Origin: a candidate division TA06 bacterium DG_78
Lineage (GTDB): Bacteria > Hydrothermota > Tepidihabitantia > SM23-42
Assembly (NCBI GenBank): GCA_001303225.1
Contig: LJNI01000026.1
Location: forward strand, 1 to 23,316
Length of the DNA: 23,316 nucleotides
Direction: 5' to 3'
Position numbers and translations under genes: made by a program
Notes under the pieces: model-generated
Databases searched by the model: none
The model's input: only the letters and a program-made list of their open reading frames with translations
Told to the model about the DNA's origin: nothing
Shown: positions 8,400 to 15,770 of the stretch, in pieces
How the letters are laid out: every line of letters starts with the position of its first letter
How positions within the stretch are numbered: position 1 is the first letter of the stretch

Positions 8400-9488
8400 C
8401 TACTTAAATAGATTCAGGATTGGTAATTTAGTTAAGAGACCGATTATCGAACCAGCAATTAGGGCTGCACCAATGATGAGTTTCCCTAAATCTTCACCTT
8501 TTATTGCACCTAAAAGGAGCGGTTCCTTAGAAATATACGCAGATGCGGCATAAAGTTCTTCACCAATCAAGGTGTAATCACAGGCGGTGATAAAGAATGG
8601 TAGCTGTGGCACCCTATCAGTACCCGCAATCTGAATTGCACCAGTCGATGCACCTGTTTCAGCCAAGATTAATGACTCTGCCATAAACCAACCAATTAAA
8701 AAATTGGTCGCAGGTTTTTCTCTCACCATAATGCCGCTGACTGCTGCTGCATAGGCAAACTGCAGATCAGTAATAAAATAGACACTATCAGGGTCAAAGG
8801 CATCGGGTCTACCAACTTGCGTGTAGGATTCTTTAACAACTTCTCTCGCTACAGTATAGACAATTGGATCAAGATGCGGATTAATAAGTTGTGTGTCATA
8901 TCGAGCACACTTTTTTGCAATCTCGCCAAGGATATTGAGTGAGGCAATAGTAGCAATGTCTCCAATGAGACCGGTTCCAGTAGTATACAAAATCGGTTTA
9001 CCCATTTCGGTGGCACGGCCCACCGCATCATCGATTGCCTGTAAACCGGCGATCTTTCGTATGTACAATTCTTTTCCCTTGCGGGCATGATACACAAAGT
9101 ACAAAATGAGACCACCGAAGATGACACATGCAATAAGAATATTTAATTTTGGTAGATCGAACCATTGAGGACTACTCATCACAGGTTGCGACGCTTGAGA
9201 ATACATTTTTAGTGTATCTTTTAGGGCGACAACCTTATAGAAATAGTTCTCACCATCTTCTGTATTGCTATCTTCGTATCTTGTACGGTTCCTTCCGATA
9301 AAACCTACCTTTTCATAAACATCACCATCATTGCTTCTGTATATTTCATACCCATCAAGAATTGCATCATCTTGAGATAGGTGCCATTCGACCATTATTG
9401 AACCACCACCGTCATCAGGAGTATCATAGGCTCGCACATGAGTTGGAGGTGCGACGCCTATGAGTCCAATTAATAAAATTACCGCCAT
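8400..9488 (-). CDS. Module B gene 1: FnIII-TM-cytoplasmic domain protein
   Basis: 362 residues from ATG 9488, with AAAGGAGG 4 bases upstream and an in-frame TAG just before, so this start is secure and calibrates copies A and C. Order: hydrophobic signal (2-13), FnIII (about 14-106, starting APPTHVRAYDTPDDGGGS, with LDGYEIYRS and YFYKVVAL), membrane helix (~118-138), and a cytoplasmic-side domain. That domain holds IRKIAGLQAIDDAVGRATEM, GRPDAFDPDSVYF, AYAAAVSGIMVREKP, GASTGAIQIAGTD and YTLIGEELYAASAYIS. A last helix near the C-terminus ends LNLFK. It has one extra residue relative to A and C at SNTEDG. A sensor or scaffold role is only inference from FnIII outside and a conserved domain inside. 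Confidence 0.85.
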   Translation of the reverse strand: MAVILLIGLIGVAPPTHVRAYDTPDDGGGSIMVEWHLSQDDAILDGYEIYRSNDGDVYEKVGFIGRNRTRYEDSNTEDGENYFYKVVALKDTLKMYSQASQPVMSSPQWFDLPKLNILIACVIFGGLILYFVYHARKGKELYIRKIAGLQAIDDAVGRATEMGKPILYTTGTGLIGDIATIASLNILGEIAKKCARYDTQLINPHLDPIVYTVAREVVKESYTQVGRPDAFDPDSVYFITDLQFAYAAAVSGIMVREKPATNFLIGWFMAESLILAETGASTGAIQIAGTDRVPQLPFFITACDYTLIGEELYAASAYISKEPLLLGAIKGEDLGKLIIGAALIAGSIIGLLTKLPILNLFK

Positions 9489-9540
9489 GACTCCTCCTTT
9501 CTAATAAAATTACAATGTGATATAGTCTGCTTTGTATATT

Positions 9541-9568
9541 ATTATAACTGAGGTAAAAGATAAGTAAA
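9541..9568 (-). promoter_or_regulatory. Promoter of module B
   Basis: Minus-strand TTTACT and TATAAT are separated by 16 bases, the same hexamers, spacing and part of the spacer (TTTTACC) as before module A. The leader is about 47 bases. Confidence 0.75.
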
Positions 9569-9694
9569 GAGGGTTATGTTGAAATAATTTTCTACTTACT
9601 ATCTACGAACTATTTTTTCCCCAATTATTCACACAAAATTATTGTTGCAAGCAAATTCCACATCCCGATGCAATGTAAATCATGGGAAAAACAG

Positions 9695-9714
9695 AGTGTC
9701 AAAATTTCGACACT
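9695..9714 (-). terminator. Possible weak terminator of module C
   Basis: AGTGTC/GACACT pair with an AAA/TTT inner part and one mismatch. Leftward the hairpin is followed by CTGTTTTTCC. It is a weak stem 65 bases after the stop, so the call is tentative. Confidence 0.35.
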
Positions 9715-9778
9715 ATAAGAATCCGTTTCATAATTGTCTTTGAGTAAAATTGGAAAAAATGAATATGAATAATCGGGG

Positions 9779-10420
9779 CTAGTGAATTACTCCTAACCAA
9801 TCTCCGAGGAGGAATTGTAGTCTTCCAATCAAAAGACTGATTCGTGCCATAACCGTATAACCAAATGCCGCACCAAATCCGATCATGACAAAGATAATAC
9901 CAATTCGTGATGTTATACCGAGTACGCCTTTATGTTCCTTTGAAAAATAGAAATAAGAGAGCGTGCAGATCACACCGACAAAGAGAATAATTGACCAAAC
10001 AACACCCATGTTTCCTGCGTTCCACGCCTGGAAATTCTGAGAAGTGAGAATCGTTCCCTGAGTTTGTTTTATGATATATGCCTGGACATCAGCCGGTATA
10101 GATGCCCCGACATAGTAGCCCATAGTAATGCCGATGGGAATTCGTACAAGCCAGGAAACCCTTGGAATGAAACGCGTGAGATAGAGAATTCCGATGATAA
10201 AGGGAATGATTAAGAGAAGTTGTCCCCGACGAAACAGCGGGTCAAAAAGCGAGGGAACAAGAATATTGTGCCAGTAGAATGTTACTGCCCAGCCATTTGC
10301 AACCCCGACAAAGATATGTTCGGCAAATCTATAGAAAGGGTTATCTCTATAGAGAAAAGAGAAGATGGATACAGTCAACAGTGCACTAATCCATATCCAG
10401 GGATCAAGCGAGATATTCAT
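9779..10420 (-). CDS. Module C gene 4: polytopic inner-membrane protein
   Basis: 213 residues, closest to copy B in the N-terminal third (PWIWISALL, NGWAVTFYWHN, SLFDPLFR). In the middle it shares some residues with copy A instead (TCTLSYFYFS-like, EHKGVLG). The same conserved blocks are present: FLYRDNPFYRFAEHIFVGV, TRFIPRVSWLVR and GFGAAFGYTVMARISLLIGR. It overlaps gene 3 by 4 bases. Family unknown; membrane topology as in the other copies. Confidence 0.8.
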   Translation of the reverse strand: MNISLDPWIWISALLTVSIFSFLYRDNPFYRFAEHIFVGVANGWAVTFYWHNILVPSLFDPLFRRGQLLLIIPFIIGILYLTRFIPRVSWLVRIPIGITMGYYVGASIPADVQAYIIKQTQGTILTSQNFQAWNAGNMGVVWSIILFVGVICTLSYFYFSKEHKGVLGITSRIGIIFVMIGFGAAFGYTVMARISLLIGRLQFLLGDWLGVIH

Positions 10421-11280
10421 TTCTGCCTCCTTTTGACAAAGTGGCCAATATTGCCGATAATAATAAAGGCAATTATCAACAGATGGGCGTACGTTATTGA
10501 GGGTAATGATTCACTTGCCTTTCTTCTCCCTGCTACACTCAATTCTTTTTCAACCATCTCTTCATACTCTGCAGCGCCTTTCATGCCAATCATCAGTCCT
10601 GAGAATTGACCGGTTTGCAAATAGGGATAAAACTCTGATGCCGATACCGAGGTTACGCCTGCACCAACTGCGACACCAAATCTATTCTGGGCATAAGCAA
10701 CCCAATATCGAGGAATATCACTGGGGCTGAGTGCAGCGACAATGCCAACATTGTTGTAATTTTTAATATGCTTCATTAATAAAAGGGTATCAGTTCGATT
10801 ACCATAATAATCGATATTATAGAAATTTGTGATGCTTTCGCCCATACTCAACATGGCAAGAATTGGTCCAACTTGCCAACCTAAAAATACATAGTCCCTT
10901 CCATAGATAATGCTATCAGCACTGGTCTCTGCGGTGCTATTAAATTCTTCGGTGACCTGAGTTAATGCCCTCTGGGCAAGGCCGAGCGGTTGCACATAGA
11001 GGCTCAATGCCAGCACCTTAATTCTTTTCTTAAAAGCATGGCGTAATAGGGCGATTGCCATGGGCTCGAGTTCTGGCATATCCTGCGGAGTATAATCAAA
11101 GTCTATGATCAATGCTTTTTCTTCGGGAATGTTGTCCACCGCATTGAAGAATTTTTCCACGGGTGGCATTACCCTGACTGATTGTGCTGAGGGAAATATT
11201 AACGGTAAGATTACCACTACCAATAGGATGAGATAGATGATACGGCGATCGATTTTTGCTAATATATCAATTATTTTCAT
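10417..11280 (-). CDS. Module C gene 3: bitopic protein with large extracytoplasmic domain
   Basis: 287 residues with KIDRR and an N-terminal helix, an extracytoplasmic region and a C-terminal helix (about 262-280, tail KRRQK). IDFDYTPQ, LSLYVQPLGLA, YGRDYVFLGW and GQFSGLMIGMKGAAEYEEM are kept. Two places differ from A and B: the proline run after LGW is missing (QVGPILAML here, PPPI in the others), and the SGG-WW loop reads SPSDIPRYW. If this domain binds a ligand or partner, copy C may have a different specificity; that is inference. Both ends overlap neighbours by 4 bases. Confidence 0.8.
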   Translation of the reverse strand: MKIIDILAKIDRRIIYLILLVVVILPLIFPSAQSVRVMPPVEKFFNAVDNIPEEKALIIDFDYTPQDMPELEPMAIALLRHAFKKRIKVLALSLYVQPLGLAQRALTQVTEEFNSTAETSADSIIYGRDYVFLGWQVGPILAMLSMGESITNFYNIDYYGNRTDTLLLMKHIKNYNNVGIVAALSPSDIPRYWVAYAQNRFGVAVGAGVTSVSASEFYPYLQTGQFSGLMIGMKGAAEYEEMVEKELSVAGRRKASESLPSITYAHLLIIAFIIIGNIGHFVKRRQK

Positions 11281-11942
11281 TCACCACCTCCGCCGCCGAG
11301 CCAGGAGCGTTCAATTCCAAGAATTATCTTTAATGCAGTAGCGAGCATACCTAGAGCAACACCAAACAGAATACCTCTTTGAGCGGCAACATTAGGTACA
11401 TCCATAATCCACTGTGTAAACGATGGGAGATGATGAGAGATTCTCTCGCCGAGCGGCAATACGCCAATCATTATTATAAATGCAGAAACCAGAAGTAGGG
11501 TTGCTTCAGAAGAACGAGCGCGAAATGCCCGATACGCAGCTGATGCCATAAAAAATGCCAATAGTGCAAACATGGTGGCACCGAGTGGCACTTCAATATT
11601 GAAATAGAGTGTCCAGATGTCAAATGAAAATGAACCGATTCTTGTTGGTAAGATACCTTCTCCAGTGACTCCGCCAAACAGCCCAATAATTGAAGTGATT
11701 ATAAAAGTAATTATCAATACCCAGGAATATTGCCAATTTTGCCGTTTGCGTTTTATCTTATCCATATGTACCCGCAAAAGACTGCCGAGACCGAGAATAA
11801 GGGCAAAGGCAGCCAGAATTTTTAAAAAAACATTGAGAAGAAAATTGTTGGTATCTTGAACAATTGGATGAGGGACAATAAATGGTATAATGCCGAGAAT
11901 GCCGAAAATAAACAAAAGAAATAAAGGAAAGGTTTTTTTCAT
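11277..11942 (-). CDS. Module C gene 2: six-helix membrane protein
   Basis: 221 residues, colinear with the other copies: KIKRKRQNW basic loop (Q replaces E), GEGILPTRIGSF, FMASAAYRAFRARSSEATLLL, LPLGERIS and C-terminal ERSWLGGGGGE. The glycine tail grows from three (A) to four (B) to five (C) residues. It starts 9 bases after gene 1 and overlaps gene 3 by 4 bases. Confidence 0.8.
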   Translation of the reverse strand: MKKTFPLFLLFIFGILGIIPFIVPHPIVQDTNNFLLNVFLKILAAFALILGLGSLLRVHMDKIKRKRQNWQYSWVLIITFIITSIIGLFGGVTGEGILPTRIGSFSFDIWTLYFNIEVPLGATMFALLAFFMASAAYRAFRARSSEATLLLVSAFIIMIGVLPLGERISHHLPSFTQWIMDVPNVAAQRGILFGVALGMLATALKIILGIERSWLGGGGGE

Positions 11943-11951
11943 TTTATCCTC

Positions 11952-13037
11952 CTATCTAAAAAGGTTGAGTATTGGAAGTGTTGTGAGAAGACCGATGATG
12001 GAAGCGGCAATTAATATACCAACAATTACAAGTTTTCCTGAGTCTTCACCTTTAATTGCACCTAAGAGTATTGGCTCTTTAGATATATATGCTGAGGCAG
12101 CGTAGAGTTCTTCACCAATTAATGTATAATCACATGCCGTAACAAAAAATGGGAGTTGCGATACTTGATCGGTGCCCGCAATTTGAATCGCTCCGGTCGA
12201 TGCACCAGTTTCTGCCAGAATCAACGATTCTGCTCGGAACCACCCAATGAGAAAATTTGTTGCTGGTCTTTCACGTACCATTATGCCATCGACTGCTGCA
12301 GCATAAGCAAACTGTAAATCAGTAATAAAATAGACACTGTCCGGATCAAAGGCGTCTGGTCTGCCAGCCTGTGTATATGCTTCTTTGACGATTTCTCGCG
12401 CTACAGTATAGACAATCGGTTCAACATGTGGGTTGATGAGTTTGGTGTCATATTGAGCACATTTCTTTGCAACCTCACCGAGAATGCTCAGTGAGGCGAT
12501 GGTGGCAATATCCTCCATATAACCGATCCCAGGACAGTATAAAATCGGTTTACCCATTTCTGTGGCGCGTCCTATTGCATCATCAATTGCCTGCAACCCA
12601 GCGATTTTCCTTATATAGAGCTCCTTACCTTTTCGTGCATGATAGGTAAAGTAAAGAATGAAAGCACCGAATATTATAATTGCTATAATAATGTTGATTT
12701 TGTTCCGATCAATCCACTGAGCACTGCTCATTACCGGTTTTGAGGTTTCAGAGTAAACTTTCATCGTATCTATGAGTGCCGCAATTTTGTAAAAATAGTT
12801 TGTACCATCTTCAGTTTCATCTTCGTACATTGTGCGACCTTTTCCAATAAAACCCACCCTTTCATAGTCAACATTATCTTCACTGCGATATATTTCGTAT
12901 CCATCAAGATACGCATCGTCTGGAGATAATTGCCATTGAATAGTAACTACGCCACCACCATCGTCAGGCGTATCAGAGGCGTACACATCTGTTGGTGGTG
13001 CAATAGCAACCATCAGTGCAACTACAATGAAGATTAT
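11952..13037 (-). CDS. Module C gene 1: FnIII-TM-cytoplasmic domain protein, probable AUA start
   Basis: 361 residues if read from ATA at 13037-13035. The hydrophobic signal, FnIII (APPTDVYASDTPDDGGGV...), helix, conserved domain (GRATEMGKP, GRPDAFDPDSVYF, GIMVRERPATNFLIGWF, GASTGAIQIAGTD) and last helix are colinear with copy B. The first ATG (13013) would cut the signal down to five residues; a CTG precedes it. GGGGG lies 4 bases before the ATA, the same spacing as in A and B. The ATA overlaps the stop of the upstream nuclease gene as ATAA, the analogue of the usual ATGA coupling. Its own upstream promoter has apparently been separated or lost. Confidence 0.7.
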   Translation of the reverse strand: MIFIVVALMVAIAPPTDVYASDTPDDGGGVVTIQWQLSPDDAYLDGYEIYRSEDNVDYERVGFIGKGRTMYEDETEDGTNYFYKIAALIDTMKVYSETSKPVMSSAQWIDRNKINIIIAIIIFGAFILYFTYHARKGKELYIRKIAGLQAIDDAIGRATEMGKPILYCPGIGYMEDIATIASLSILGEVAKKCAQYDTKLINPHVEPIVYTVAREIVKEAYTQAGRPDAFDPDSVYFITDLQFAYAAAVDGIMVRERPATNFLIGWFRAESLILAETGASTGAIQIAGTDQVSQLPFFVTACDYTLIGEELYAASAYISKEPILLGAIKGEDSGKLVIVGILIAASIIGLLTTLPILNLFR

Positions 13038-13444
13038 ACTACCCCCTTGCTTAATAAAATACCCTCTCCTCTTTGAGGAGAGGGATAGGGTGAGGAGTTG
13101 TTAATCTGTAACTGTCTGAGAATATCATGTAATACTCCATCCAAATTATTTAAAATATCACTGTTTGAATATCTGAGAATACGCAATCCAGATTTTTTTA
13201 GATATTTTTCACGTATCTTGTCTCGATAACAACCTTTTATAGAGTAATGCTGACCACCATCAATTTCAATGGCTATCTGTTTTTGAGGGCAATAGAAATC
13301 GAGGAAATAGGGTCCAAAAGGGGCCTGCCGGCGAAATTTGAGGTTAATGAGTTGTCTATTTCTTAATTTATACCACATCTTTCTTTCGGCATCAGTCATA
13401 TTTTGCCGAAGTTTACGTGCTCGTGTGACTATGTGCTTTCCCAA
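13034..13444 (-). CDS. DUF559 / Vsr-like endonuclease-fold protein
   Basis: 136 residues from TTG 13444. GGTGAGGG, part of the flanking repeat, serves as ribosome site, and a stop lies two codons upstream. The N-terminus (ARKLRQNMTDAERKMWYKLRN) is typical of DUF559, as is the core FLDFYCPQKQIAIEIDGGQH (D49, E60, D62, H66), which matches the PD-(D/E)XK-like/Vsr nuclease fold. Later residues (RDKIREKYLKKSGLRILRYSN) fit the family too. The last ~23 residues (SSPYPSPQRGEG...) are encoded by the left-end hairpin repeat and are not part of the fold. Its stop overlaps the start of module C gene 1. Function of the family is poorly known; a role in mobility or DNA repair is inference. Confidence 0.8.
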   Translation of the reverse strand: MGKHIVTRARKLRQNMTDAERKMWYKLRNRQLINLKFRRQAPFGPYFLDFYCPQKQIAIEIDGGQHYSIKGCYRDKIREKYLKKSGLRILRYSNSDILNNLDGVLHDILRQLQINNSSPYPSPQRGEGILLSKGVV

Positions 13445-13491
13445 AAGTTAACCCTCACCTTTATCCTCTCCCTTAGAAAGGGCGAGGATAA
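13062..13491. mobile_element. Putative mini-element: DUF559 gene between inverted terminal hairpins
   Basis: Left end: CCCTCTCCTC-TTT-GAGGAGAGGG (13062-13084, perfect 10-bp stem), then GGTGAGG (13089-13095) pointing inward. Right end: CCTCACC (13453-13459), then a 14-bp hairpin with one mismatch (13461-13474 and 13478-13491). The two ends are thus inverted relative to each other with similar sequence. The only gene inside is the nuclease. No target duplication was found. Confidence 0.5.
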
Positions 13492-13582
13492 ATAGATTGA
13501 GAAAACAACCGCGAACCGCAACCGTTTTTAGACCATCTATACCCAAACCCATCATCAATCTTCTAATCCCGCATCCAAATTC

Positions 13583-13873
13583 TTACCCATCTTCTCTACA
13601 AATGCACGGTGTTTTACCGCATTTCGGACATCCGTTAGCATATTTTTTCATCGTTTCTTCAGCATCGATATCGAGGAGTGAGCCGATTGATAAGAGCCAG
13701 GCAAGGCAATCAGCGAATTCTTTTTCTGTTTTTTCCTTATCCCCTTTTCTCATTGCTCGCGAAAATTCACCAATCTCTTCAATGAACCAGTTGAAAGTTT
13801 TGTGTAATCCTCTTTGTGAATCTTTTCTAAAATATAATTTTTCAATGAGTTTCTGGTATTGTTTTAAATCCAC
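13583..13873 (-). CDS. MazG-like nucleotide pyrophosphohydrolase with cysteine-rich tail
   Basis: 96 residues from GTG 13873; no clear ribosome site, but the start matches the family's usual N-terminus. The MazG fold signature is present: E32-E33-x-x-E36 on one helix and E52-x-x-D55 on the next, which together bind Mg2+ and nucleotide. Such enzymes hydrolyse NTPs or dNTPs to NMP and pyrophosphate as house-cleaning. A tail CPKCGKTPCIC (82-92) adds four cysteines, probably a metal-binding knuckle seen in some short MazG proteins. It lies 138 bases upstream of the nuclease gene on the same strand and may share a transcript with module C. Confidence 0.75.
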   Translation of the reverse strand: MDLKQYQKLIEKLYFRKDSQRGLHKTFNWFIEEIGEFSRAMRKGDKEKTEKEFADCLAWLLSIGSLLDIDAEETMKKYANGCPKCGKTPCICREDG

Positions 13874-13911
13874 GTTACAAAATGTGTTAAAATGAGGTTA
13901 TATAAATAAAT

Positions 13912-13948
13912 AAAAAAAGGGAAGGGCGTTCTGCCCTTCCCTTTTTTG
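13912..13948 (-). terminator. Bidirectional Rho-independent terminator
   Basis: A perfect 15-bp stem of A6-GGGAAGGGC and its complement with a 5-base loop. T runs are available on both strands. It ends the outer-membrane protein gene 10 bases after its stop. Confidence 0.9.
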
Positions 13949-13956
13949 TATCTGCA

Positions 13957-15609
13957 TTAATCAAAATGCAATGTTGCAGAGAGTTCCCAGCTCGTCATAT
14001 CAGTGAGCTTGGTAAAGCCCATGAAGTCGAGCTGCAGATTATCATTGACCTTCCAGCCGACACCAAAGGCATAGTTTGTACTGGACGTTGTCGTCTCGAT
14101 CGTTTCGATTGAACTCGGTATATCACCAGAGTCTTGATAATATGTCGTGTCTACACCACTACCCCATTCCTCGTGAACCGTCGTCGGGTCATAAGCAACC
14201 ATCTCGTCTGTATACGTCATATCGCTAAACTGTAATCTGTGCGTGGCACCGAGCCTGACGCACAATTTAGGATTGATAACGTAGAATTCAACCCCGACTG
14301 GGAATGCAAATGACATCGTACTGCCATCAGTCATGCAGACCCAGGTTTCACTCGAGGTGACTGTCCGGACATAATCGTAATCGTTGGTAGTCGTGTCAGC
14401 TGTATCATAATCCTCAACACCGACCATATTGTGAACTTCTAAGGTCGAATCGAAGACTGTTGAGCTGTTCCAAATAACGCCGAAGCCGAGGTTGAGTCTG
14501 TCATTGACATTGAAGAGCTGGTGGGTTCCAACCGTGATGGTATTATTACTACCCTCGCCTGTATAGGTGGTCCAGGTCGTGTCGTAGCGCCAGGTTGAAT
14601 CGGTGTAGATATCTTCACTCATCATATTCACAAAGTCTATTGCACCTTCTGTATAACTATGTGATTGCATGGTGTAGCCAACCCAGAATCTTCCCTGGGC
14701 AGTCTCAGTGTAGTCGTAGAAGAGTGCGAGACGCACAGGAATCCGTGTGCCTGACTCTGGCGTATCGAGTGAATCATACAGCGATGCAATTGTGTAGTCA
14801 CCACCTAAGCTGTCATCTGGATCAGCAGTAAAATGATAGACTACTGAATCGCCGATAATGAGTGCCTCAGTATCCCAGTTAAACATGCCATAACCACCCA
14901 TGAGTCCGAGACTCCAGCCTTCAGTATCATACCAGAAGCTGAGTCTGAACTCATTGTCAGCAGAACTGAAGATTTCATCACCAACTGCAGATGCCCTTTC
15001 TATGAAGAAGGGTCCATCAGTTAAATCTTCTGCTACGAGGTCGTAGTTGAAGTTGTTTTCCGGGTCAGTGTAGGTATTTTTGGATTCTTGGCGCATAAAT
15101 CCGACACCGAATCTCCAGCCCTCTGCTTGGTAACCAATACCAGCATAGTAATCTGCGATGTCATTTTTATCATACGCAACGCGTCGTTCGGTTTCAGTGG
15201 TCTGGGCATCGATGTCGCCATCATTATCAACATCTTGCCAGGTTACTGTTGACACTTCACCTTCGCCATAGATGAGGCCCTCGAATGGATCTTCGAGACC
15301 AGTGAAGAGGGCATCCTTCATGCTGCTTCTGTCAATGACAGCGGCAGGAAAGAGACCCATGAAGTGAGTCGAACCACCGAGCAGCATAAATGGTACACTG
15401 CCATTCGAGAAGAGGTTCTCACCTCCGGTCACAAAGTTCGACAGACCAGTCCAGACCCTCGAGCCTTCAATCTCTGGGATTCGTGCTGGATCAAAGATGA
15501 GATCATAATCATCTTCCCAGAGATTAGCGGTTGATTGATACCTGAATGACCATGGTATCAATGCAAAGGATAGCGATACTGCTATTGCTAAGACTATGAC
15601 AACTTTCAT
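13957..15609 (-). CDS. Predicted outer-membrane beta-barrel protein
   Basis: 550 residues from ATG 15609 with AAGGAGG 5 bases upstream. A signal peptide (about 1-17) is followed by an N-terminal segment (FDPARIPEIEGSRVWTGLSN) and many alternating amphipathic strands rich in Y, W, T and D. The last strand reads LSATLHFD, so the usual terminal aromatic is one residue from the end. Acidic composition and repeated aromatic girdles suggest a long-chain or porin-like barrel such as the FadL/UPF0164-like groups, but I cannot assign a family. It is monocistronic, with its own consensus promoter and terminator, suggesting an abundant protein. Confidence 0.7.
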   Translation of the reverse strand: MKVVIVLAIAVSLSFALIPWSFRYQSTANLWEDDYDLIFDPARIPEIEGSRVWTGLSNFVTGGENLFSNGSVPFMLLGGSTHFMGLFPAAVIDRSSMKDALFTGLEDPFEGLIYGEGEVSTVTWQDVDNDGDIDAQTTETERRVAYDKNDIADYYAGIGYQAEGWRFGVGFMRQESKNTYTDPENNFNYDLVAEDLTDGPFFIERASAVGDEIFSSADNEFRLSFWYDTEGWSLGLMGGYGMFNWDTEALIIGDSVVYHFTADPDDSLGGDYTIASLYDSLDTPESGTRIPVRLALFYDYTETAQGRFWVGYTMQSHSYTEGAIDFVNMMSEDIYTDSTWRYDTTWTTYTGEGSNNTITVGTHQLFNVNDRLNLGFGVIWNSSTVFDSTLEVHNMVGVEDYDTADTTTNDYDYVRTVTSSETWVCMTDGSTMSFAFPVGVEFYVINPKLCVRLGATHRLQFSDMTYTDEMVAYDPTTVHEEWGSGVDTTYYQDSGDIPSSIETIETTTSSTNYAFGVGWKVNDNLQLDFMGFTKLTDMTSWELSATLHFD

Positions 15610-15729
15610 TATACCTCCTTGTGTATTGTTATCATTTCTTCACTAACTTACCTAAAGTTATTAATAAAAATAGTAGAGCAATAAGCATAACACATAGAGA
15701 ATATGCCCTTTTTCCAATTAAATCTTCCA

Positions 15730-15757
15730 ATTATATACATAGTTTCAAATTTGTCAA
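15730..15757 (-). promoter_or_regulatory. Consensus promoter for the outer-membrane protein
   Basis: On the minus strand TTGACA (15757-15752) and TATAAT (15735-15730) are 16 bases apart, both perfect. The leader is ~115 bases. The -35 box lies 13 bases from the start of the divergent GGDEF gene, so the two may interfere. Confidence 0.8.
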
Positions 15758-15770
15758 GAGGTTTGTTTGA

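Larger units (their letters stand above)
9489..9778. other. Intergenic region between modules B and C
   Basis: No gene seen. It contains the module B leader and promoter (9541-9568) and an AT-rich stretch. A near-palindrome lies 65 bases downstream of module C (9695-9714). Confidence 0.6.
2616..13037 (-). repeat. Three tandem copies of a four-gene membrane module
   Basis: Units A (2616-5871), B (6231-9488) and C (9779-13037) each hold the same four genes in the same order, read leftward. Protein lengths per position are 361/362/361, 219/220/221, 286/287/287 and 213/213/213. Internal overlaps are 1 or 4 bases, implying translational coupling. B and C resemble each other more than A, for example in gene 4 (W-I-W-I-S-A-L and T-F-Y-W-H-N against I-M-V-S-A-F and T-I-T-W-H-G). 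The divergence is well past recent duplication, so all three are probably maintained by selection. Confidence 0.9.

Noticed and set aside
10220..10609. 129-residue plus-strand frame over module C
   Set aside because: Shadow of genes 3 and 4; composition unlike a protein and not kept in copies A or B.
13034..13873. Nuclease plus MazG as a defence or toxin-antitoxin system
   Set aside because: The genes are 138 bases apart with a repeat end between them, no partner gene is present, and both families are common as single genes.
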